DNA from: Pseudomonadota bacterium
GTDB taxonomy: Bacteria; Pseudomonadota; Gammaproteobacteria; Burkholderiales; Burkholderiaceae_C
NCBI GenBank assembly: GCA_023396625.1
Contig: JAEWVY010000203.1
Location: 1 to 7,007, forward strand
Direction: 5' to 3'
Length of the DNA stretch: 7,007 nucleotides
The notes under the pieces were generated by a model, which saw only the letters and a program-made list of their open reading frames with translations, was not told the DNA's origin and did not search any database. A program made the position numbers and the translations under genes. Below are positions 1-4,502 of the stretch, in pieces (positions within the stretch are counted from its first letter, which is position 1; every line of letters begins with the position of its first letter).

Positions 1-889
1 CAAACGGGTAGGCGTGCTGGGCGATGGCGCGCTCGACACGCGCGGCCAGCGCCACCAGCGTGTCGAGCAGATCCTGGTCGCGGGCCGCCTTGCCTTCCAG
101 CCGGGCCGTGATGTCCGCCAGTTGCCCTTCGGCCTCGGCCAGCACCGGGGCCAGCAGTTTGGCGACGGGCAAGCCCCGCAGGGCCATCAGCCGGTAGGTC
201 TCGAACTCGAGCAGCCGCTGGGAAATCCGGCCCGCGCGGGTCTCGGACGTCCCCGGCGGGCACACGACCAGCATGCGCTCGAAACCGCTGGCGCGCAGCA
301 TGAAGTCGGTCACCACCAGGGACGGTGGCCCGCCGCGGCCCACGAGCGACGCCACCACGGCATGCCCGCCCAGCCAGGCCTGCGCCCGCGCCAGCGTCGC
401 CTCCACCGGCAGCGGCGGTGCCTCGATCAGCGCCAGCTTGATCGCCGCGACGGTCCTGCCCGGCAGCGCCGCCAGCCATTCGGGCGCCACGGCCAAGCCG
501 GGCAGCAACGTCGGCTCCTCCGCGTCCAGATCCGCGCCGGGCGGCAAGGGTTGCACGATGGAGTAACGCGTGAATTCGGTGTGCCGCTCCCATTTGACCG
601 TGCAGCCGGCCAGGCGCAACCGCAGGAAGTTGACCTGCAAAGCCTCCGGCTGGAGGCCGGCCTGGCCCGGCAGGCGCCGCAGATGCTCGCATTCCATCTC
701 GCGCGTGACACCGTCGTTGCGCAAGGCGACATACACGATCAGCGCCGGCAGGCGGATGCGCGCCGGCGGGCGGGCATGGACTTCGTTGTGCAGGGTGGTC
801 CGCCAGTCGTCGTCCGGCGGCAACAGCGCCAGCCGCGCTGGGGCGTCCGGGTCAGCGCGGGGAGCCGTGGGGGCGGCAGCGGCATTCAT
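1..889 (-). CDS. DUF3422 family protein, partial (C-terminus beyond window)
   Basis: The minus-strand frame is open for 296 codons from ATG at 887-889 to the window edge with no stop. Residues that match my recollection of DUF3422 proteins are: LHNEVHARP at 33-41, WERHTEF at 100-106, EWLAALPG at 137-144, TDFMLR at 194-199, and SQRLLEFETYRLMAL at 223-237, followed by an alanine/leucine-rich helical stretch to about 290 that looks like a coiled coil. Family members are usually about 420-450 residues and end in a predicted membrane anchor, so roughly a third is missing here. No catalytic function is known to me for this family. The Shine-Dalgarno upstream of 889 is poor. I keep the ATG because MNAAAA leads directly into the conserved region and the upstream DNA looks like a leader. 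The gene lies 144 bases downstream of the six-gene cluster, probably with its own promoter. Family assignment is strong; function is unknown. Confidence 0.88.
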   Translation of the reverse strand, partial: MNAAAAPTAPRADPDAPARLALLPPDDDWRTTLHNEVHARPPARIRLPALIVYVALRNDGVTREMECEHLRRLPGQAGLQPEALQVNFLRLRLAGCTVKWERHTEFTRYSIVQPLPPGADLDAEEPTLLPGLAVAPEWLAALPGRTVAAIKLALIEAPPLPVEATLARAQAWLGGHAVVASLVGRGGPPSLVVTDFMLRASGFERMLVVCPPGTSETRAGRISQRLLEFETYRLMALRGLPVAKLLAPVLAEAEGQLADITARLEGKAARDQDLLDTLVALAARVERAIAQHAYPF

Positions 890-918
890 CGCCACGATTT
901 TGCACGCAAAACCCGCCC

Positions 919-939
919 GCGCGGTGGTGCCGGCCGCGC
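919..939 (-). repeat. GC-rich hairpin in the DUF3422 leader
   Basis: Six-base arms (GCGCGG and its complement, at 919-924 and 934-939) enclose a 9-base loop. On the minus strand the stem is followed by GGGCGGGTTTTGCG, which contains only four T's. It could be a weak attenuator or a structural element in the 5' leader of the DUF3422 mRNA. Such stems also arise by chance in DNA this GC-rich, so the call is tentative. Confidence 0.25.
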
Positions 940-976
940 CTTGGCCTGATCCTCGCCCACCCCGAAAATTCCTTTA

Positions 977-985
977 TTCATAGCA
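977..985 (-). promoter_or_regulatory. Candidate extended -10 promoter element for the DUF3422 gene
   Basis: The minus strand reads TGCTATGAA here: a TGn extended -10 followed by TATGAA, four of six matches to TATAAT. No good -35 hexamer sits 16-18 bases upstream, which is tolerable for an extended -10 promoter. It lies about 90 bases before the ATG at 889, inside an AT-rich island (961-1030, 25 of 70 bases G+C) that contrasts with its GC-rich surroundings. An inverted repeat abuts it at 987-1000. The position is inferred from sequence only. Confidence 0.4.
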
Positions 986-986
986 C

Positions 987-1000
987 GAAATGTCCATTTC
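987..1000. promoter_or_regulatory. Perfect inverted repeat, candidate operator
   Basis: GAAATG-TC-CATTTC has perfect six-base arms and a two-base centre. It lies immediately upstream of the candidate -10, where a bound repressor would occlude the spacer or -35 region and an activator could contact polymerase. It resembles the neighbouring repeat at 1009-1021; both contain TGAAAT...ATTT on the minus strand. The cognate regulator is not identified. Confidence 0.45.
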
Positions 1001-1008
1001 ACGCTGGA

Positions 1009-1021
1009 AAATTGCCAATTT
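1009..1021. promoter_or_regulatory. Second inverted repeat, candidate operator
   Basis: AAATTG-C-CAATTT has perfect six-base arms and a one-base centre, and extends to a near-symmetric TGAAATTG...ATTTTC across 1007-1023. It starts only 13 bases after the stop codon of the CsoR-like gene. The TGAAAT starts of the two repeats are 22 bases apart, about two helical turns, as expected of a cooperative pair on one DNA face. The stem is too AT-rich, and lacks a T-run, to be a good intrinsic terminator. Confidence 0.4.
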
Positions 1022-1033
1022 CATTCAATATTC

Positions 1034-1414
1034 TCAACTGCGGCGGGCCAGCAGGGTTTCGAGCTCGCCCAGCAGCTGCGGCAGGTCGTCCGCCATGGCG
1101 GCGTCGGCGGGCCACCGGGCCGCGACCTCCTGCTCCAGCAGACACATGGTCATGCGCACATAGGTGCTGTCCAGGGCGCGCCGCACCGCCGAAAACTGCT
1201 GGGCCACCTTGCGGCAATCCTCGCCGCGCTCCACCATGCGCTGGATGCCGCGCAACTGGCCTTCGGCGCGCCGCAGGCGGTTGAGCACGTCGCTGCGCGC
1301 GGCGGGCGCCATGAGCGCCCCCGTGCCGGGCAGTCCGGCACTGCCGCCCTCAGGCACGGACGGCGGGTCATCCGGCGCGCCCGGGGTCTGCAGCCGGGCA
1401 TCGGCGGCCATCAT
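1034..1414 (-). CDS. CsoR/RcnR/FrmR-family (DUF156) transcriptional repressor
   Basis: This 126-residue protein has a typical family core at residues 41-100: NRLRRAEGQLRGIQRM (45-60), GEDCRK (64-69), then the second helix with AVRRAL (76-81). These are all-helical tetrameric repressors that release DNA on binding Cu(I), Ni(II) or formaldehyde, or on persulfide modification of cysteine. C67 aligns with the conserved first cysteine (C36 of M. tuberculosis CsoR, C35 of E. coli FrmR). The usual His 25 residues later is leucine (L92) and the position 29 later is glutamate (E96). A cysteine, C91, lies 24 residues after C67. The first ATG forms an ATGA overlap with the upstream transporter's stop and has AGGG seven bases before it. 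M35 (position 1312) would give 92 residues, the usual family length, but with a poorer ribosome site. The ligand cannot be named; the sulfide-gene context favours a thiol or persulfide signal. Confidence 0.88.
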   Translation of the reverse strand: MMAADARLQTPGAPDDPPSVPEGGSAGLPGTGALMAPAARSDVLNRLRRAEGQLRGIQRMVERGEDCRKVAQQFSAVRRALDSTYVRMTMCLLEQEVAARWPADAAMADDLPQLLGELETLLARRS

Positions 1415-2433
1415 CCCTGTGCCCTGTTCGCCACCGGCCCGGCCGCATCGATCATCGCCACGGGTTCGGGCGCCAGCAGCGACCCGTCGCGCAGCCCCTT
1501 GACCGTGGCCAGCACCAGCGCCGCGACCACCAGCGTGCTCAGCGCAAGCACCACCATGGCCAGCGTCTGGAACGCGCCCGGCGCCTCCTGGGCCAGACGC
1601 AGCGTCAGCGCACTGAAGGCAGCCAGCGGGAAGGACAGGGCCCAGAACATGATGCTGAACGGTTGTGAAACCACCCGCCGGAACACGCTGGCGGACCACG
1701 CCACGAAAAACAGCGCCACCCCCCAGGCCAGCCAGGCCAGCAGCGGCGGCGCGCCCAGCTGCAGCGCCCCCAGGCCGATCACCGCGGGCGGCGCGATGGT
1801 GATGAAGGTCGCGGGCATCAGCCGCTCCGGCCAGGGGCCGCTCACGCCCAGGCGCACCAGCAGCAACGCCAGCATCACCGGCCACAGCAGCAGCCCGATG
1901 CCGAACTGCGCCGCCGCCCAGGTGCCCCACCCCAACGCGGCCCCCGCCAGCATCGGCACCACGTTGCCCACCACCGGCACGAACAACGCCGGGGTGACCG
2001 TCGCCCAGAATGCGGGGCCGGCCCCGCCCGCGCGCAACCAGCGCGACAGCACCCACACGGTCACGCCGAATTGCCAGGCCGAGCCCAGGGCCCAGGCCGC
2101 TTTGGCCGGCAGGCTCGGCCCGGCCAAGGCCGTGGCCAGCGTGGCCAGCAGAATCAGCGAAATGGGCATCGCCGCCACCAGGACGTGGCGGACCGGGTGC
2201 TTCAGGTCTTCCGCGACCGCCTTCGGGTAGCGCCGCCAGCGCAGGAGGGACAGCGCCACCAGCACCAGCGCCACCAGCAATGCCAGGACGCCGATGACCA
2301 AGGCGCCCGCCCCCGCCATATCGCCCAGCAGGGGCGTGGCGCGGTGCCAGGCCAGGGCCAGGCCGCAGAAGCCCATGACCATGGCAAACCAGCCGGGCAT
2401 GACGAATTTCAGGGGCGTGGACGTGTGGTTCAT
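1411..2433 (-). CDS. SLAC1/TehA-type (TDT family) anion transporter
   Basis: This 340-residue, strongly hydrophobic protein has about ten predicted membrane segments, roughly 10-30, 41-65, 84-104, 112-131, 141-164, 170-194, 206-226, 230-249, 259-280 and 288-312, and a short cytosolic tail. PGWFAMVMGFCGLALAW at 13-29, HPVRHVL at 79-85 and FWALSFPLAAF at 263-273 resemble the TDT family (H. influenzae TehA, plant SLAC1, yeast sulfite exporter Ssu1). Characterised members move chloride, nitrate, malate or sulfite. The start at 2431-2433 has only a weak GAGA upstream, and the gene begins 46 bases after the OsmC stop. Its own stop overlaps the start of the repressor gene, suggesting translational coupling. 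Sulfite or another sulfur anion is a reasonable guess from the neighbouring SQR, but nothing in the sequence proves it. C4-dicarboxylate or tellurite-related annotation would also be defensible by family. Confidence 0.85.
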   Translation of the reverse strand: MNHTSTPLKFVMPGWFAMVMGFCGLALAWHRATPLLGDMAGAGALVIGVLALLVALVLVALSLLRWRRYPKAVAEDLKHPVRHVLVAAMPISLILLATLATALAGPSLPAKAAWALGSAWQFGVTVWVLSRWLRAGGAGPAFWATVTPALFVPVVGNVVPMLAGAALGWGTWAAAQFGIGLLLWPVMLALLLVRLGVSGPWPERLMPATFITIAPPAVIGLGALQLGAPPLLAWLAWGVALFFVAWSASVFRRVVSQPFSIMFWALSFPLAAFSALTLRLAQEAPGAFQTLAMVVLALSTLVVAALVLATVKGLRDGSLLAPEPVAMIDAAGPVANRAQG

Positions 2434-2449
2434 GGCTTCTCAATGCAGG

Positions 2450-2473
2450 GGCCACCGCGCTGGCGCAGCGGCC
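2450..2473 (-). repeat. Imperfect GC-rich hairpin in an intercistronic gap
   Basis: The segment GGCC-ACC-GCGC-TG-GCGC-AGC-GGCC folds back on itself with two paired blocks and an internal loop. It occupies most of the 46-base gap between the OsmC and SLAC1-type genes. No T-run follows on the minus strand, so it is not a standard terminator. It could be an mRNA processing or stability element, or chance in GC-rich DNA. Confidence 0.3.
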
Positions 2474-2479
2474 GCGTCT

Positions 2480-2923
2480 TCACTTCAGACGAGTGCCCGT
2501 GCTGTCGCGCACCTCGACAGTGATCGGAATGGACTGCCCGACGCTTTGCGCCACCGTGCAGAAGGCCTCGAACTGGTCCAGCACCCGGTCCAGGTGCGTC
2601 AGCGACGTGGCCGGCACGCCCAGCGTGATGGCCGCTTTGAAGGCGACGACGCGCAGGCGCCCTTCGGGGTTGCGGCCGATCTCCGCGTGCACCTCGCAGC
2701 GGATGGGCTCGGGCGCCTGCTTGAACTTGCGCAGCGCGAACAGCAGCGAGTCCGAGAGGCAGTTGCCCACCGCCGCGCCCAGCAGCTGCACCGGCGTGGG
2801 CCCGAGACCCGTGCCCAGCGGCGGGGCCTCGTCCCCGGTCAACACCGGCACGTCGCCGCCGAAGTCGATGTCGAACCGGTAGTCGTGCCGCTGCGTCAGC
2901 GTCACCTGGAGGGGTTCGCTCAT
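2480..2923 (-). CDS. OsmC/Ohr-family protein
   Basis: This 147-residue protein has OsmC-fold hallmarks: GPTPVQLLGAAVGNC at 41-55, the central helix with LSDSLLFALRK following, and FCTVAQSV at 121-128. C55 and C122 match the two redox cysteines of OsmC/Ohr peroxidases, which reduce organic hydroperoxides through a reactive thiol. C76 is additional. Length fits the family (about 140). An upstream ATG at 2953 would overlap the preceding gene by 20 bases. The ATG at 2921-2923 has GAGGG seven bases upstream and begins ten bases after the DUF2892 stop, so it is preferred. In a cluster with SQR, a role with organic peroxides or persulfides is plausible, since OsmC-like proteins are repeatedly found beside sulfide-oxidation genes; the substrate is not determined. 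Subfamily (OsmC, Ohr or YhfA-like) is uncertain. Confidence 0.88.
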   Translation of the reverse strand: MSEPLQVTLTQRHDYRFDIDFGGDVPVLTGDEAPPLGTGLGPTPVQLLGAAVGNCLSDSLLFALRKFKQAPEPIRCEVHAEIGRNPEGRLRVVAFKAAITLGVPATSLTHLDRVLDQFEAFCTVAQSVGQSIPITVEVRDSTGTRLK

Positions 2924-2930
2924 GGCCTCG

Positions 2931-2935
2931 CCCTC
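2931..2935 (-). promoter_or_regulatory. Ribosome binding site deciding the OsmC start
   Basis: GAGGG on the minus strand lies seven bases before the ATG at 2921-2923 and overlaps the TGA stop of the DUF2892 gene (2934-2936). This supports the shorter 147-residue protein and suggests the two genes are translationally linked. Confidence 0.6.
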
Positions 2936-3155
2936 AGCTGCCGCAGGCGGCACCTTCGCGCACCCCGAGCTTCTTCAGGAAGAAGGCCAAGGGGCACGCG
3001 TTGGTGAAACCGAACTGGAACAGATTGGCCCCGACGAAGGCGGTGAAGGCCAACGCCCACGGGCTCACGAACAGGGGACTGCCCTCCACGCCCAGCGCGA
3101 GCGACAGGAGGATGAAAAATCCGGCGATCACGCGGATGTAGCGTTCAACAGTCAT
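2934..3155 (-). CDS. DUF2892 (YgaP-like transmembrane) small membrane protein
   Basis: This 73-residue protein begins MTVERYIRVIAG and has two membrane helices, about 7-24 and 32-50, followed by NACPLAFFLKKLG at 52-64. The glycine-rich double helix ending in a CPL motif is characteristic of DUF2892, which occurs alone or fused to rhodanese domains, as in E. coli YgaP. C54 in the CPL motif is the conserved cysteine; C71 lies near the end. A longer in-frame extension upstream (to 3311) would run into the SQR coding region. The ATG at 3153-3155 has an excellent AAGGAG seven bases before it, so the short form is chosen. It starts 26 bases after the SQR stop. DUF2892 genes are frequent neighbours of sulfur-transfer and sulfide-oxidation genes; the exact role is unknown, perhaps a membrane partner for sulfane sulfur. 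Confidence 0.88.
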   Translation of the reverse strand: MTVERYIRVIAGFFILLSLALGVEGSPLFVSPWALAFTAFVGANLFQFGFTNACPLAFFLKKLGVREGAACGS

Positions 3156-3162
3156 GGTCAGA

Positions 3163-3168
3163 CTCCTT
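3163..3168 (-). promoter_or_regulatory. Strong Shine-Dalgarno for the DUF2892 gene
   Basis: AAGGAG on the minus strand, seven bases before the ATG at 3153-3155. It fixes the start of this short gene and rejects the longer in-frame extension that overlaps the SQR gene. Confidence 0.75.
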
Positions 3169-3181
3169 GTCAAGGTGAAAA

Positions 3182-4471
3182 TCATTTGTCGTGCAGGCGC
3201 ACGATGCCGAGCAGTTTGAGCACGTACTTCTCGTACACGGGCTCGGAGTTGCCCGACTTCATCTTGCGGATGAAGTATTTCTCGAAGGCGATCTTGGCCA
3301 GGTGCACCCACTTGCCCTTCTTGAACCAGTTCACGTTGCGCGGCGGAATCTGCGGCAGCGCAACGAAGGCCGCGCCATCATCGCCCATGTCGGCCAGGCA
3401 GATGGCATTCCACGTGGCCTTGGTCGTGGCCGGCTGGCCCGTCAGCTCGGCCGCGATGTTGTGGACGATGGCGGTCACCATGGTCTCGATCATGTACCCC
3501 GTCTTGGGCGCGCCCGTGGGCACCGGCGTCACCTCGACCGGGGGAATCGCCACGCACACGCCGGCCGAGAAGATGTTGCGGTACTTCTTGCTGCGCTGGA
3601 ACTCGTCGATGATGACGAAGCCGCGCGGATTGCACAGCTCGGGCACGGCGGCCACTGCGTCCACGCCCTTGAACGCCGGCAACATCATGGCCAGCTTGAA
3701 AGGCACCTCGTGCTCCTTGTAGACCGCGCCGTGGTCGTCCAGCTGCGTGACGAACAGCTTGCCCTCCTCGACCCGCGTGGTCTTGGCGTTGGTGATCCAC
3801 TTCATGTCGTGGCCGCGCATCTCCGACTCCATCATCGACTTGGAATCGCCCACGCCGCCCAGGCCCAGGTGGCCGATGTAGGGCTCGCTGGTGACGAAGG
3901 TGATGGGCACCTTGTTGCGCAGCTTGCGCTTGCGCAGGTCGGCGTCGACGATGAAGGCGAATTCGTACGCAGGCCCGAAGCAACTGGCCAGCGGCATGGC
4001 GCCGATCACGATCGGGCCCGGGTTCTTCAGAAACTCCTGATAGTCACGCCAGAAGGCCTCGGCATGGTCCACCGAGCAGACCGAATGGGTATGCCCGCCG
4101 TGCGGCCCCGCGCCCGGCACCTCGTCGAAGCTCAGTTTCGGCCCCGTGGTGATGACGAGATAGTCGTACGGCAATTCCTGCTCGTCGCTCTGGCCTCCCG
4201 AGAGAATCAGCTTGTTGCCCGCCGCGTCGATCGTCGTCACCGGTTTGGCGATGAACTGGATGCCCTTGCGCTCGAGCAGGGGCGCGACCTTGAGCACGAT
4301 TTCCTCGCGCGTGCGCCAGCCCACGGCCACCCAGGGGTTCGAGGGCACGAACTGGAAGTAATCGAGCGCGCTGACCACCGTGACGGTGTGCTCCTTGGGC
4401 AGCAGCGCGCGCATTTCGTACGCGGCCGGCATGCCGCCGATGCCGGCGCCCATGATGACGATATTGGCCAT
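3182..4471 (-). CDS. sqr: Sulfide:quinone oxidoreductase (SQR)
   Basis: This 429-residue FAD enzyme oxidises sulfide to persulfide, polysulfide or sulfur and passes electrons to quinone at the inner membrane. The N-terminal dinucleotide motif is GAGIGG at 8-13, and a second nucleotide-fold signature is YLVITTGPK at 104-112. Cysteines C132, C164 and C358 match the three catalytic cysteines of characterised SQRs in spacing (C128, C160 and C356 in Acidithiobacillus ferrooxidans; C124, C156 and C347 in Aquifex). H136 (four after C132) and H201 fit the conserved histidines. The stretch SCFGPAYEF (163-171) and GVCVAIPP...TPVPTG (304-320) are typical. The C-terminal 380-425 is amphipathic and basic, as expected for monotopic membrane binding. 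AGGAG lies eight bases before the ATG at 4469-4471; an upstream in-frame ATG at 4549 would overlap the RND gene. Flavocytochrome c sulfide dehydrogenase or NDH-2 are less likely given the cysteine set. SQR subtype is not assigned. Confidence 0.93.
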   Translation of the reverse strand: MANIVIMGAGIGGMPAAYEMRALLPKEHTVTVVSALDYFQFVPSNPWVAVGWRTREEIVLKVAPLLERKGIQFIAKPVTTIDAAGNKLILSGGQSDEQELPYDYLVITTGPKLSFDEVPGAGPHGGHTHSVCSVDHAEAFWRDYQEFLKNPGPIVIGAMPLASCFGPAYEFAFIVDADLRKRKLRNKVPITFVTSEPYIGHLGLGGVGDSKSMMESEMRGHDMKWITNAKTTRVEEGKLFVTQLDDHGAVYKEHEVPFKLAMMLPAFKGVDAVAAVPELCNPRGFVIIDEFQRSKKYRNIFSAGVCVAIPPVEVTPVPTGAPKTGYMIETMVTAIVHNIAAELTGQPATTKATWNAICLADMGDDGAAFVALPQIPPRNVNWFKKGKWVHLAKIAFEKYFIRKMKSGNSEPVYEKYVLKLLGIVRLHDK

Positions 4472-4479
4472 GAGGTTGT

Positions 4480-4484
4480 CTCCT
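4480..4484 (-). promoter_or_regulatory. Ribosome binding site of the SQR gene
   Basis: AGGAG on the minus strand, eight bases before the ATG at 4469-4471, in the 31-base gap after the RND stop. It selects MANIVIMGAG as the N-terminus, placing the FAD motif at the usual distance from the start. Confidence 0.7.
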
Positions 4485-4502
4485 AGGTTTGCGGTTGAAG
4501 AA

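Noticed and set aside
14..949. Long plus-strand open frame (311 codons) opposite the DUF3422 gene
   Set aside because: Composition is dominated by Arg, Gln, His and Gly, typical of the antisense of a high-GC gene, and the opposite strand encodes a recognisable family.
1007..1033. Intrinsic terminator after the repressor gene
   Set aside because: The inverted repeat there is AT-rich with a one-base loop and no G+C stem followed by T's, so an operator fits better than a terminator.
1034..2455. Single 473-codon minus-strand protein spanning the transporter and repressor
   Set aside because: Only its last 126 codons look like protein, the CsoR-family core. The upstream part is an out-of-frame reading of the SLAC1-type gene, so this is not a fusion.
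2294..3007. Plus-strand 237-codon open frame across the OsmC gene
   Set aside because: Low-complexity Arg/Ala/Gln/His composition antisense to OsmC and crossing gene boundaries; no family features.
3182..4471. Assignment as NADH dehydrogenase type 2 or flavocytochrome c sulfide dehydrogenase
   Set aside because: The three cysteines with 32 and 194 residue spacing, the SCFGPAYEF stretch and the C-terminal amphipathic region fit SQR. No Tat-type signal or haem subunit gene is visible.
3191..4486. Plus-strand open frame of 431 codons mirroring the SQR gene
   Set aside because: It is the antisense shadow of SQR, rich in His, Arg, Asp and Val with no recognisable domain. Long antisense frames are expected when third positions are mostly G or C.
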